Part shown: positions 1 through 10,853 of the stretch, piece after piece
How the letters are laid out: every line of letters begins with the position of its first letter
How positions within the stretch are numbered: position 1 is the stretch's first letter
Assembly (NCBI GenBank): GCA_030340625.1
Contig: JAOPHQ010000579.1
Span: 178,501-242,500 of the forward strand
DNA: 64,000 bases
Source: Merluccius polli
Lineage: Eukaryota; Chordata; Actinopteri; Gadiformes; Merlucciidae
Direction: 5' to 3'
Program-made: the position numbers and the translations under genes
The notes under the pieces: model-generated
The model's database searches: none
The model's input: only the letters and a program-made list of their open reading frames with translations
What the model was told of the DNA's origin: nothing

Positions 1-9
1 CCAGACAAC

Positions 10-54
<45 letters not shown>

Positions 55-180
55 GTTATTCTTATTAAACAAATCTATATTTAGGCGTGTGATTTCTAAC
101 TTTAATGGATGTAAATCTGTTAGATGTCTTCTGATGAGGAGCCTTGTGGTGGGACTGTTTGCACATTGAGTCCAACTGAC

Positions 181-354
181 CTGAGAGTCTCCAGTCTACA
201 GTGTGGACTCCCCAGTCCAGCAGAGAGCAGCTTCACTCCTGAATCCTGCAGATCATTGGTACTCAGGTCCAGCTCTCTCAGACTAGAGGAGTTGGAGCTG
301 AGAACTGAGGCCAGAGCTTCACAGCAGAACTCTGACAGATGACAGACATTCAGC
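181..354 (-). CDS. NLR leucine-rich-repeat exon
   Basis: The exon is exactly 174 bp, the usual LRR exon length in vertebrate NLRs. It encodes LNVCHLSEFCCEALASVL followed by an LRELDLSTNDLQDSGVKLLS-type repeat. The acceptor is tttgtgtgcag before 354 and the donor is ctcag|gtcagt after 181. It begins with one base that completes the Leu codon split at the end of the NACHT exon. Confidence 0.9.
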
Positions 355-3300
355 CTGCACACAAAATAAACAGGAACATGTTAGGAACTGTGATGAAATG
401 TTTTATTCATGTCAATGAATCAGATCTTTAAACCATAACTATGTGGTGGAAAATGTTGAATATTATTGTTTTATTGTTTTTGTTGTCTGTAAATATTTGT
501 ATATTATTATAACATTTATATTCTAGTATTATGTATGTTGTGTTGTGTGTATTGTAATACATGTTATTAGTGAACCTACAGAGATGTTTTGTATATTATT
601 ATAACTTTTATATTCTAGTATTATGTATATTGTGTTGTGTGTATTGTAATACATGTTATAAGTGAAACTACAGAGATGTTTTGTATGTTATTATAACTTT
701 TATATTCTAGTATTATGTATATTGTGTTGTGTGTATTGTAATACATGTTATTAGTGAACCTACAGATATGTTTTAGAGTCTTTAAACACTGGCAGCAGCC
801 TCAGAAGAGCCTCCTCTGAAGCAGAGTATTTCTTCAGGTCAAACACGTCCAGCTCCTCTTCTGATGTCAGTAAGATGAAGACCAGAGCTGACCACTGAGC
901 AGGGGGGAGAGATGCTGTGGAGAGACTTCCTGATGTCAGGTACTGTTGGATATCCTCCACTAGAGAACGGTCGTTCAGCTCATTCAGACAGTGGAACAGA
1001 TTGATGCTTCTCTCTGGAAAGAGATCTCCACTTATCTTATCCTTGATGTAACGGACTGTTTCCTGATTGGTCAGTGAGCTGCTTCCTGTCTTTCCCAGCA
1101 GACCTCGTAGAAGAATCTGATTGGTCTCCAGAGAGAGGCCCAGGAGGAAGCGGAGGAACAAGTCCAGGTGTCCGTTCTCACTCTGTAAGGCCTTGTCCAC
1201 AGCACTCTGGCAGAGGAGGGAGACGGAGACGTTGGGTTTCTTTCTAACAAGAATAGACCGCTTGGGTCGTGGTTGTTGTTGTGAGAGCAGATTGACACCA
1301 GTTTTGATGAAGGACCGAAAGACATTAAGGGCAGCCAGAAACTCCTGGATGCTGAGATGGACAAAGCAGAAGACCTTGTCCTGGTACAGCCCACACTCCT
1401 CTTTAAAGATCTGGGTGAACACTCCTGAGTACACTGAGGCGGCTCTGATATCGATGCCACACTCTGCCAGGTCTGCCTGGTAGAAGATCAGGTTGCCTTT
1501 CTCCAGCTGGTTAAAAGCCAGTTTTCCCAGAGAAACAATGATCTCCCTGCTCTCTGAACTCCAGTGTGGATCTGTTTCAGCTCTCCCATGATACTTCCTG
1601 TCCCCCTGTATGGACTGAACCCTCAGGAAGTGGATGTACATCTGAGTCACAGTGTTGGGCATCTCTTCTCCACTCTGGGATGTTGTGAAGAGGTCCTCCA
1701 TAACTGTATCAGTGATCCAACAGAAGACTGGGATGTGACACATGATGTGGAGGCTTCGTGATTTCTTGACATGGGAGATGATTTTCCTGGCCAGCGTCTT
1801 ATCACTGAATTTCTTCATAAAGTATTCCTCCTTCTGTGGGTTGTCAAACCCTCTCACCTCTGTCACCATGCCAACACACTCAGCAGGGATCTGATTGGCT
1901 GCCGCAGGGCGTGTGGTTATCCAGATGCGAGCGGAGGGAAGCAGGTCGCCCCTGATGAGGTTTGTCAGCAGCACGTCCACCGAGGTCGGCGCTGTGACAT
2001 CAGTCCAGATCCGGTTGTTCTGGAAGTCCAGAGGAAGTCGACACTCATCCAGACCATCCAAGATGAAGACAACTTGGAACCGCTCGTATCTGCAGATTCC
2101 TGCTTGCTTGGTCTCAACAAAGAAGTAATGAAGAAGTTCAACCAAGCTGAACTCTTTCCCTTTCAGTAAATTCAGCTCTCTGAAAGTGAAGGGAAATGTG
2201 AAGTGTATGTCGTGGTTGGCTTTGCCTTCAGCCCAGTCCAGAGTGAACTTGTGTGTTAAGACGGTTTTACCAATGCCGGCCACTCCAGTTGTCATTATCG
2301 TTCTGATTGGTTGATCTTGTCCAGGTAAGGGTTTAAAGAGGTCTTCACATTTGATTGGTGTTTCCTCCTTGGCTGGTTTCCTGGAAGCGGTTTCAATCAG
2401 TCTGACCTCATGTTCCTTGTTGACGTCTCCACTGCCTCTCTCTGTGATGTAGAGCTCTGTATAGAAGTCATTCAGATCGGTTGGCTGTCCTGCTTTAGCG
2501 ATTCCCTCAAACACACGCCTGAACTTCTCCTTCAGATGAGACCTGAATTTACGTTGGCACTCGACAGCAACAGTTCCTAAATGAGAAAACAACAGAAGAC
2601 ATCAGTTAATGGATGGTGCCGTCAAACGTCAATATTTCCTGTTAAATTATATTTATTGATTCATTACTTGACTACTTGAACATATTTCAGGATTATTTTG
2701 ATATTTCCACAGCAATATGATTGGTGTAATGACAGTAGTAGTATTATAAATGTCTTATAACCTGCTAAGTAGAGACAGTGTTGCATCTCTTCCACTGAGT
2801 TATTCTGCTGTTGATCTGCACTATATTCTTTAACATTATTTAACCTGATATCCCCACAATAACCCTACATATCTGGATCAAACCATTCAACCTGATAGAC
2901 CCACAATAACCCTACATATCTGGATCAAACCATTTAACCTGATACCCCCACAATAACCCTACATATCTGGATCAAACCATTTAACCTGATACCCCCACAA
3001 TAACCCTACATATCTGGATCAATCCATTTAACATGATAGACCCACAATAGAAATCTCCTATGATCTAATTTAGTTCAGTTCACACTTTTCAGAAATGTGG
3101 AAAGTGTGCTTCGTCTTCTCAGTCTCTTCTTTTCAAATTAAAATTCTCCTTTGTTTACAAATTAAGAGACTTCTCCTTTGAAACTAACAGTCTCTTCTGC
3201 TTCAAAAAAAATCTTTCTTTTCAAAATAAGAGTCTCTTACTGGTCTGTTTCAAAATAAGTGTATCTTCCCTGTTTTCAAAATAAGAGTTTCTTACTGCTC

Positions 3301-5178
3301 TGTTTCAAACTAAGAGTCTGTTACTGGTCTGTTTTCAAAAGAAGAGTCTCTTACCGCCCCACAGTGTGTCGGCCAGTTCCTCCTGGTTCATCTCCATCAG
3401 GCAGAGCTTTGTGATGTCTACCACTCCCTCTATGGCGCGCCTCCTCTGCTTCTCTTTCTTACCGTCCTCCTCCTCCCTCTGACTCTCTGAGCATTGTGGG
3501 TAATCTGGGAAGAGACCCCTCCAGAGCTTCTTCAGCTCCTTGTCTAGAAAAGCGTGTGCGTCCTCCTCAGCCCTCTGGAGCAGAACAAACATCAATGAGA
3601 ACTTGACTCTGAACTCACTGAGGACATCAGAAGCATCTGTCCTAGATTCACGTCCCGCTGGTCTACAGAGGGAAGCCTGGAGACCATCAGCACCACAAGA
3701 GATGCTTTCTAATGTTCATGTAGAGCTGGAGTCAAATGTCTTGTTGGACCTTTACACACCTGGGGCCTCATGTACAAAGCTTGCTTACGCACAAAAAAGC
3801 TGCGTAAGCCACTTCTCACGCAAACGTTCGGATGTACAAAGACTGACTTGACGTGAAAAAGTGCGGTTCTCCACGCAAACTAAATGCCTTGCTTACGCAC
3901 ATTTCTGCTGCATTTTGTCAGTTGGCGGCACATAGAGGCAATGCAGCGCAACAACATTAAGCTACGCGATCACGAGTCATGAAGTAATATTGCAGTATGG
4001 GGCTAGTAAAAAGTGGATTTGTACGTCGGGCTGCACTTCAATCATGCGTTATTGTTGTTGAGAGGCATAATGTGACACCGTTGTAGATATTAGGCTAAAC
4101 TTAAACAGACACATAAAATTAAATTGTCAATATTGGAATTAAAAGTAAATTAAAAGGAAGCCCAAGCTATATTATTTTCAGTGACGACTTGTTTATTAAA
4201 CGTTACATATTTTCAGGGCCACGCATGACATCTGGCCTAATGGATCTCTCTCCACGCATTTGTCGTGAAATTCTTGACTGCAATATCATTATTTGATGTT
4301 GCGTGGAGTAAGCACAAGCCATTGTTACTTAAAATCAATCCATCAATGAACCAGTCGGCAATTTCTAATTATGTACATATTATTGACACCTTGGGTGTAT
4401 GGGGACAACCTATCGTCAGCATGCATCCAAATTAATGAGAATATAAAAGCAAGCACAAAATTGCAATAATCGAGAGGTTGACAATGGCAGTCTTGGCCTT
4501 GTTAGAAGATATTGCGAATGGTCGCATTCGAAATGAACGGGTGTCACGATGATGACTGGCTTATCAGCCGATTCAGATTTCCAAAAGCTATATCCTCTTG
4601 GAAATCTACTGAGTTGGGCCCGGGTTTGGAGAGGCAGACGGCGAGGAGTCACGCATTGCCAGTTCCAATACAAGTCCTGACTACGCTTGGTTTTCTAGGG
4701 GACTGTACGATATTTACCGGGGGGGGAGGGCCGGTCGTCAGGGGGGGAGGGCCTAGGATAATTTTTTTAAGCCTTAGGGGAGGGCCCAGGAGAATATTTT
4801 TGGCCTGGGGGGAGGGCCGAGGAAAATTATTTTATGGGGGGGCAATCGTCATGACTCATGCCGAGTTCGATGTTTAAATGAAAGATAGGATAGCCTGTAA
4901 GGAAGTGAACGTCTCCTTTACCATAACCATAACCCTTTTTGGAGTGAATTGTTTCACAGTAGACTGCGGACGCTGTAGACTCTGCTCTGCGAGCGGACGC
5001 TGTAGACTCTGCTCGTCTCATACCACCGCGAACGGGTTTATGAGACCCCAGATCGTTTCACACAGACGCGGGAGGGTACCTTTGGCGTCAGTATCCAGGG
5101 CTTAATTTGGGCCGGAACACGCCGGAATATGTTCCGGCACCTCCAAAGGTGGATCCGGCACCTTTTTTATTTTTTTAT

Positions 5179-5211
<33 letters not shown>

Positions 5212-7061
5212 CCGTCAGTGGTTACGATCGCGCAACCCCGTCAACCCCCCCCCATCAGTCCGCGGTCCCCCCCCCCCCCCCCCCCCTCCCGTTGACAATC
5301 ACGAACACCCCCCCCCCCCCCCACACCCACCCCCGGGCGTGACAAATCGTCGGTAGGCCTATATTACGAGTTGGGATGAGATCGGGTTGTCTGCCGAAAC
5401 CGTCAAGTCTAAATCATGCGATAGGCGCGCACGATGACATCCTCACAGCATGCACACGGGCTGTGTGTGGACTCGGGTCTGCGGCTGAGTCCGCGGCCGG
5501 GTCCGCGGGTCCGGTGCTGGGTCCGCGGCTGGCGGGTCCGTGCTCCCCCCCCCCCCCCCCCCCCCGTTGACAATCGCGCCGAATGTAGAGCATATTGTAA
5601 TGCAGCGTTGAATGGATGAATAGCTTACATAAGGGTCCCCAGCACTTTTCAAACCACACTCAAGCTTATGGTTATTGTCCCCACCACTTCTAAAACCAAA
5701 CTGACGCCACTGACCACATAGACCAAGAATCGCAGGGTGATCATTAGTCGCTCTTAGTCACAGTAGTTTGTGTTTTGTCTTATAATAGCCTATAAGGTAC
5801 AATGTCAACAGCCAAGTTGTGAAATTATTGGGGGAGTCTCGTAACATTGATAAAAGCAGGCTTGTCCCCATTCTCAAGTTCAAGGCACAGCGTGGCATAA
5901 ACCCCTGCTCTTGCTGCGTGTGTACCCGTGTGTGTGTATGTGTGCTTATGTGGCCGTTTTAACCTTGTAAACGTCATTTTCCGACCAATTTTATTTGATT
6001 CACGTAGCGGGGAGGGCCTAGGAGAATTTTTTTGAGCCGGGGGGAGGGCCCCGGAAAAAAAAAAAATTACCAGGGGGGAGGGCCAGGCAGAACAATTTTA
6101 ACCCGATCGTCTGGCGACCGGCCCTCCCCCCCCGCTAAATATCGTACAGTCCCTAGCAACAGGATCATTCCAGAGGGAATTGGCTGACCGGTCAGGAATG
6201 AGTCAGGGCTCCGAGCCTCTCCATTGCGGCTGTTTTAAACGGGATCATCCGCATCTCAGCCAGGTATATACGGTTATGATGCAGTAAACCAAGCACACAT
6301 CAAAGCGCAATTTGCAGAGATAGCCGATTTTCCCAATGTAATCGGAGCGATCGACTGCACACACATTGCAATAAAGGCGCCATCTGAAGGGGAATATGCG
6401 TACGTGAATAGGAAACACTTTCATTCCTTAAACGTGCAAATAATCTGTGATGCCCAAATGCGCCTTACGAATATTGTGGCAAGGTGGCCTGGGTCAACCC
6501 ATGATTCATTCGTCCTGACTAACAGCTCGGTTGGGAATAGGTTTCGAACTCGGCAGCAGTTAATAGCAAGAATATAAAAAAGGTAAACGGAGACAACATT
6601 CATTTTAACTAGTTATTTTAATGTTTCATTAATGTCTTTTAAGGCCCCAGTTATTTGTTGCAGCAGGTTGGAATTAATATAATTAATGCCCTTGATTCTC
6701 TTCCTTTCTCCATTATCTCCTTTCTCCTAACAAGCGCACTACTGCAGGCCTATTTATACTAATTAGCATATTAAATGAGGGAGGAGACAGGGCGGAGAGT
6801 CGGGCTCGTGCACGTGCGCTCAATTTCACGTCAATTGGGATGTACAAAGAGAATCTGCGCGAAATTGTGCTTACGCAAGGATTGATACATCCGGATTTAT
6901 TTGTGCGCAGCAGCTTTCCAGATTTGGGCGTCCGCAAAGTTTTAGTAAGAAATCCACGCAAGTCTTAGTACATGAGGCCCCAGGATCAGCTCTGTTGGAT
7001 ACTGCTTTACAGACTGAGCACTGGTAACCTTTGACCTCTCCTGGTGTCGTCTGTGGAGAAG

Positions 7062-7094
<33 letters not shown>

Positions 7095-9035
7095 TATATT
7101 TCTCCTGTCTTGTAAACATCAGTTTCAGTAGAGTCTGATAACAACCAACTGGTCTGTTTTCATCGTCTGTTTGAAACTCCTACCTCTCCTCTCTGGAGGG
7201 GCGGCCATCTTTAAATTGAGGAGGATGATGCATGGACCGGTCACTCTTCATGGAGACAGAGCTGGGTCCAGGGGAGTCTGCTCTCTCCTGCTGGACTCTT
7301 CTAGAAAAAAAAGAACCAGGATTTATGGATGTTCGATGCGGATGACCGCTTTGGTCAGCTTATTGGAGCAGGATGAAGTCGAACATGGTCCAGTTCTTGA
7401 TTTGAATCTGAACACATCCAAGACCAAAGAAGTGATTTGAGATTTTAGACGTGATGCTCCACCACCCACTCTATCTAGGATCAGAGCAGATTGATGGAGT
7501 AGAAGTATCTTGGTCTTATTCTTCTCCCCTTATTCTTATTCTATTTATTTTTGTACTTGATTTTTTGATCGTAAACATTAATATATACCATTTTAAACAG
7601 TTTCTAAAATAATAGAAACCTGTCCCAACACTGCTCATAGTTAATGGTTTTAATAAAGAAGGGTTTTTAATAATGACTGTATTTAGCAGCTGTTTCATTT
7701 AAACGAAGGCACAAGATACCAAAAACCTCTACCTACGAATAATAACAGGTTGGACATTTAATAACCATGAATACAACAGGCAGCCACCTTTTTCCTTTTC
7801 TGGTGATCCTTCACCCACAATAGCACCTGTGTGATGTCTCTTTGGGTGAACAGCGCTGGTCCACAAAGCTCAAACCACCTCTTCGCTTTGGGATCATTGG
7901 AAGCAGTCTTCTGAAACTTTTAGGTTGCATAACCGAGTCGGACTCGGCCCGATAAGCAGATCTGAAAGCCACTGACGTCCACCTCCTAATATTGTAGTTT
8001 TGTCCTTTGTGTTACTAAAATAACGCATTCGTTTTAACGAATTGAAGCACTTCAGAAATTATTTTTTGAATTATACATCTGCTTCTTGTTTGTGTCGCGG
8101 TACAATATTGATATATTTTTGGGGTTTAATGTGTCTATATGGTCTGTGCTGTAAAACAAAGTGCCTCTAAGAGGATTACATTTTTCAAAGTCTAAGTCAA
8201 AAGATGATGCATCTTTATAATCTCTGATAAATCTCACCTCGTCTCAATAGACTGATTTCCATCTTTAAAGTTAAGAGGTATAATCATAGACCGGTCACTC
8301 TTCATGGAGACACAGCTGGGTCCAGGGGAGTCTGCTCTCTCTTGCTGGACTCTTCTAGAAATACAAGAACCAGGATTGATGGACATTTAATAAATGCTGT
8401 ATTTGTATAATGTGTGATGAACCCTCACCTCTTCTCAATAGACTGATTTCCATCTTTAAAGTTAAGAGGTATAATCATAGACTGGTCACTCTTCATGGAG
8501 ACACAGCTGGGTCCAGGGGAGTTTGCTCTCTCTTGCTGGACTCTTCTAGAAATACAAGAACCAGGATTGATGGACATTTAATAAATGCTGTATTTGTATA
8601 ATGTGTGATGAACCCCCTACCTCAAAAGACAAACCATGATGCAGTTCAGCTTGGTAGTTTCGTTCCCCCCCCCCCCCCCCCCCGTTTGTTTTTGTCCACA
8701 TGACCCACAGTCTTGTGTTAGACCTTCTCAATCGACTGATTTCCATCTTTAAAGTTAAGAGGTATAATTATAGACCGGTCACTCTTCATGGAGACACAGC
8801 TGGGTCCAGGGGAGTCTGCTCTCTCCTGCTGCTCTGGGCTTCAACACAACACACACACAGCTTTTACTCAGACTAATGATGGTGTGATGATATATCACTG
8901 CTGAGCTCTGAGATGGACAACAGTCACAGACAGTTAGAGATCCTCTTCTTACCTCTTAGCTCTGCTGTGGCGGCCATGTTCCCCAGACAGAGTGGTTTTA
9001 GAGGGAGGACCCCCCTCCTCTGTCTCCTCATCCAT
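181..9035 (-). CDS. NLRC3-like NLR receptor gene, 5' part (join of 9 exons, incomplete at its 3' end)
   Basis: This is a cytosolic NOD-like receptor of the large teleost NLRC3-like (NLR-C) family, which is linked to innate immune sensing or damping of signalling. Coding exons, in transcript order, are 9035-8953, 8838-8724, 8545-8429, 8354-8238, 7300-7184, 7050-6981, 3574-3355, 2576-764 and 354-181. Exon order and protein motifs match the family: a short acidic start, repeated SVSMKSD-type exons, a linker rich in S and Q, a pre-NACHT helical exon, a FISNA-NACHT exon, then 174-bp LRR exons. Most junctions keep phase. Two problems are visible. The 8838-8724 copy lacks two bases at its 3' end, and the 6981 splice donor is separated from its exon by a Harbinger insertion, so the allele may be inactive or alternatively spliced. 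Further LRR exons, and possibly a B30.2 exon, would lie left of position 1. The family call is firm; the exact orthologue cannot be named because these genes are highly multiplied in fish. Confidence 0.87.
355..763 (-). repeat. NLR intron with ~94-bp tandem repeat
   Basis: Between the NACHT exon and the LRR exon an AT-rich unit of about 94 bp recurs about three times between roughly 490 and 765. It contains tattctagtattatgtat and gtgtattgtaatacatgtta. The last unit runs into the splice donor of the NACHT exon. No coding content was seen. Confidence 0.75.
764..2576 (-). CDS. FISNA-NACHT exon of the NLR gene
   Basis: A single 1813-bp exon encodes about 604 residues without a stop. It starts with the FISNA segment (VECQRKFRSHLKEKF, then YTELYITER). 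About 100 residues in comes the Walker A motif GVAGIGKT, and near residue 175 the Walker B motif VVFILDGLDEC. A sensor-type segment (ARIWITTRPAAANQIP) and the FVHLSIQEFLAA segment typical of the NACHT-associated helical domains follow. The P-loop, Mg-binding acidic pair and other core residues are present, so the ATPase module looks intact. The acceptor is ttttctcatttag before 2576. The donor gtaggt follows 764 and splits a Leu codon that the LRR exon completes. Confidence 0.95.
2577..3354 (-). repeat. NLR intron with two tandem-repeat arrays
   Basis: At roughly 2830-3050 a ~48-bp unit (cacaataaccctacatatct ... accatttaacctgata) repeats about five times with few changes. At roughly 3110-3350 a degenerate ~30-bp unit built on caaaataagagtctcttact repeats several times and ends at the donor of the next exon. 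No coding content was seen. Confidence 0.8.
3355..3574 (-). CDS. NLR pre-NACHT exon
   Basis: A 220-bp exon encoding a helical, charged segment: RAEEDAHAFLDKELKKL, then LFPDYPQCSE, then a Glu/Lys-rich stretch, ending EMNQEELADTLWG. In fish NLRC3-like proteins a segment of this shape (..VKNELKK..DYPEC..MKQEELAD..) directly precedes FISNA. The acceptor is gttctgctccag; the donor g|gtaagag leaves one base, which pairs with the phase of the FISNA exon. Confidence 0.85.
4484..6577 (+). pseudogene. HARBI1-like transposase pseudogene
   Basis: The remnant encodes a PIF/Harbinger DDE-type transposase. It starts with MAVLALLEDIANGRIRNE, shifts frame near a stop at about 4550, and resumes with DDDWLISRFRFPKA and PVPIQVLTTLGFL. 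It is then cut at 4698 by a 1.46-kb insertion. Coding resumes at 6154 (ATGSFQRELADRS-like) and reaches the best-preserved part at about 6310-6577. There NVIGAIDCTHIAIKAP carries the first catalytic Asp and WPGSTHDSFVL the second. A stop soon after QQLIARI removes the third acidic residue, so the protein would be inactive even without the insertion. Confidence 0.85.
4699..6153. mobile_element. Nested non-autonomous DNA transposon, TSD TAG, very C-rich core
   Basis: The element is flanked by direct TAG (4696-4698 and 6154-6156) and ends in inverted repeats: GGGACTGTACGATATTTA on the left and its complement on the right. These are followed by subterminal GGGGGAGGGCC motifs in opposite orientation. 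Removing it restores the surrounding transposase reading frame. The 3-bp TSD suggests a PIF/Harbinger-like origin. The core holds C runs at 5180-5210, 5268-5286 and 5547-5565, a stretch starting cttaatttgggccggaacac near 5100 that may be a further insertion, and short GGTCCGCGG-type repeats. No transposase was recognised. Confidence 0.75.
6981..7050 (-). CDS. NLR linker exon, cut at its donor by the Harbinger element
   Basis: A 70-bp exon encoding RHQERSKVTSAQSVKQYPTE plus LIL. It resembles the conserved S/Q-rich linker before the NACHT module of fish NLRs. The acceptor is gtcttctccacag at 7051. Its natural donor appears to be gtgtgtaaag, which now lies 3.2 kb away on the far side of the transposon (3759 and below). 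The phase entering (two bases carried over) and leaving (phase 0) fits the neighbouring exons. Confidence 0.7.
7184..7300 (-). CDS. NLR repeated N-terminal exon, copy closest to the linker
   Basis: A 117-bp exon encoding RVQQERADSPGPSSVSMKSD, then RSMHHPPQFKDGRPSREER. It matches the exon-sized SVSMKSDRSM repeat found before the NACHT region of fish NLRC3-like proteins. The acceptor is ttttttttctag and the donor gag|gtagga. It starts with one base and ends with two, so copies can be added or skipped without a frame change. This copy differs most from the other three. Confidence 0.85.
8238..8354 (-). CDS. NLR repeated N-terminal exon, second copy
   Basis: A 117-bp exon of the SVSMKSDRSM type that ends IPLNFKDGNQSIETR. 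It is nearly identical to the 8429-8545 copy, and the two lie in tandem with a 191-bp period that includes the intervening 74-bp intron. The acceptor is gtatttctag and the donor gag|gtgaga. Confidence 0.85.
8429..8545 (-). CDS. NLR repeated N-terminal exon, third copy
   Basis: A 117-bp exon of the SVSMKSD type (here ..KSDQSMIIPLNFKDGNQSIEKR). It has the same acceptor and phase as its tandem partner and the donor gag|gtgagg. Near identity of both exon and intron to the neighbouring copy points to a recent tandem duplication. Confidence 0.85.
8724..8838 (-). CDS. NLR repeated N-terminal exon, fourth copy, 2 bp short
   Basis: A SVSMKSDRSIIIPLNFKDG-type exon whose 3' end reads gagaag|gtctaa where its siblings read gagaagag|gtgag. 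Losing AG makes it 115 bp, leaves phase 0 instead of phase 2 and weakens the donor. Its acceptor is ttgaag|c rather than ttctag|a. Including it would shift the frame of the next exon, while skipping it keeps the frame, so it may be a dead exon. A C run (8666-8683) lies in the adjoining intron. Confidence 0.65.
8953..9035 (-). CDS. NLR first coding exon
   Basis: The start codon at 9035 opens MDEETEEGGPPSKTTLSGEH, then GRHSRAKR. The family's N-termini usually begin with a similar acidic EEGGPPSK..LSGEH segment. The donor gag|gtaaga at 8952 leaves two bases, matching the phase of the repeated exons. An acceptor-like gtttgtgtccag just upstream (about 9053) suggests a non-coding exon further 5'. 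Confidence 0.8.
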
Positions 9036-9052
9036 AGTAGACTGGAGACCTG

Positions 9053-9785
9053 GACACAAACAACTAATGAATCACTTTACTTGCCTTTTGAACTGAGATT
9101 ATTAACTACATCATACTAAACCGTTATAGACGTCATAAACCCATCAATAATTAACCCAGAGACATAACCATACAGATTTATACAGTACATTAGATTGCTA
9201 AAAACCTTGGAGACTGTTACTGTGCTTAAACTAATACAAATGACTTGAATAAACTCATAGTACAATTAAAAGTACAGGATGTTTGAATCCAAACATTTCA
9301 CTTTAGTGAACCAGAGTCCATATAAATCAACTGCAGGGTGAAACTAATTCTTAACATTATGACCCAAGTTCCTGAATTCAAACAGCTCACAGAGAAAGAG
9401 CAGCAAACACCTCACCTGGAAATGTGTTGTTTTACCAAGAAAACTGTAGTTTACCGATAATGTAAAGAAAATATAACATGTAGAAAACTGTACCTCATCT
9501 TCTACGTGATAAAAAACGTGTCACGCCCCATACAGTATAAAGTTATACAAGTACGAACGCAAGGGAAGCAAATGAGGTTTAAATGTCAAAATCAAGTCAA
9601 TCAGGGGGGAAAAGAGATGAAAAGTGGATTTACCTTCAGGGCTCCTCACTGTGGAAGACAACGAAGAGCAAATGAGGAAGTAGACTTTGAACATCTGACT
9701 ACCTCTGAAACCTTTATGATGGGGCGTGTTTGAAACGTTTCTAACATCACCGTAGTAGTCTACTGTCCAAGGTAGTGGGAGAGTA
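9053..9785 (-). other. 5' flank or first intron of the NLR gene
   Basis: No coding exon is seen. At about 9634-9660 the minus strand reads cagtgaggagccctgaag|gtaaat, a good splice donor that could end an untranslated first exon. The rest is AT-rich unique sequence. Confidence 0.35.
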
Positions 9786-9793
9786 TTCTAGAT

Positions 9794-10090
9794 CAACTGG
9801 TGGGTCGTGACCCATAAGTGGGCATTGAGGGCGTTTTCAGTGGGTCCAAACCTTAATCTTTAGGAAGAAGCCCATGAATTAACTAACGTGTAATGTTAAT
9901 TCACGTTTCAATGGCAGACTATTTCATTGAGTTCAGCCCCAAATGCCTTCATGCACATGTTTTGAACAGTACATGAAGGCATTGTCGATTACTGCAATGA
10001 TGGTAAATATATATATTTTTGTTTTTGGGTCGTAACTTATTGACAAAGGACACATGCAGGTCCTGAGGCGAGACCAGTTGAGAACCGCTG
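9794..10090. mobile_element. hAT-like non-autonomous element, 8-bp TSD
   Basis: Direct repeats TTCTAGAT at 9786-9793 and 10091-10098 flank a 297-bp element with a gtgggtcgtgaccca / tgggtcgtaactt arrangement near its ends. The right end reads CAGCGGTTCTCAACTGG on the minus strand. The left end begins at CAACTGG, so about ten terminal bases are missing there. The 8-bp TSD and the CAG..GGTTCTCAACTGG end are hAT-like. Confidence 0.7.
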
Positions 10091-10282
10091 TTCTAGATGA
10101 TGAGAAATGATGTTTTCCTAAGCCTTTGCTGACACGGGAAGCAGGAAACTTCGCCAGGCAGATGTGCACAGATGTGACCGACCGCGACGCGGTGACCCCA
10201 CATGGGAATGTAGTTCATCATTGATTAGTGTTTGTCTCTATAATTGTAGTTCTCTGAAAGTAATAATGATAAACTGATAAGC

Positions 10283-10286
10283 AAAT

Positions 10287-10323
<37 letters not shown>
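10283..10323. repeat. (GT)n microsatellite
   Basis: A pure GT run of about 40 bases. Confidence 0.9.
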
Positions 10324-10324
<1 letters not shown>

Positions 10325-10853
10325 GCATCATTTATTCACTTCACATTCACTTTGCTTCCCGGAGAAATTACTCAGAAGGGCTGCTAGCACCTTCTGCTGG
10401 CTGAAATGTGTATATTTATAGGGAGTACATTAGCCTACGTTATGCTGTTGAATATAATATGAATATTAAAGGTGCTGTAGGTCAGATTTAAGAGCTATTA
10501 TTTGAGTATTAATTTATTAGAAATGCCATAGCCATCCGTCAGCTAGTGAGTGAAATGTGCTGTGAGAATATCCATTTCGAGTTGACTGAAATAAGACCAT
10601 TTTAGATTTGATACCACTTCCGCTCATTTCCCACCAATCAGGGCATCTCTTCCCTGATTGGTTCGGGGAAAACCCGTCTCGCCTGTCCCAGGTGAGTGAC
10701 TGCAACACTTCTCAACGGTGGAGCAGCCTGCTATAGCCCTGAATCCGAATCCACTTCACTTAAATGAGCAGGTGCGTCGGTGTCATGCTGTGTGCTTTGA
10801 AGACATCTAATAACTAGACAACACGCGTGATCAATTTTCTACAAGAATATGAT
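10324..10853. other. Gene-free stretch, repeat-like
   Basis: It contains ttaaaggtgctgtaggtcag near 10468, which resembles the start of TTAA-type transposons, and a short inverted pair gatcagggc / ccctgattgg near 10638-10660. I could not find the matching far end and see no gene. Confidence 0.3.

Larger units (their letters stand above)
3759..6982. mobile_element. PIF/Harbinger DNA transposon inserted in the NLR gene
   Basis: The ends are inverted repeats: CCTGGGGCCTCATGTAC at 3759 and its complement ending at 6982, with weaker matching further in (ttgcttacgcac against gtgcttacgcaag). Inside is a plus-strand HARBI1-like transposase, broken by frameshifts, a stop and a second transposon. No clear target duplication is visible because the flanking bases extend the inverted repeat. 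The element lies at the exon-intron border after the NLR linker exon (7050-6981). Confidence 0.85.
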
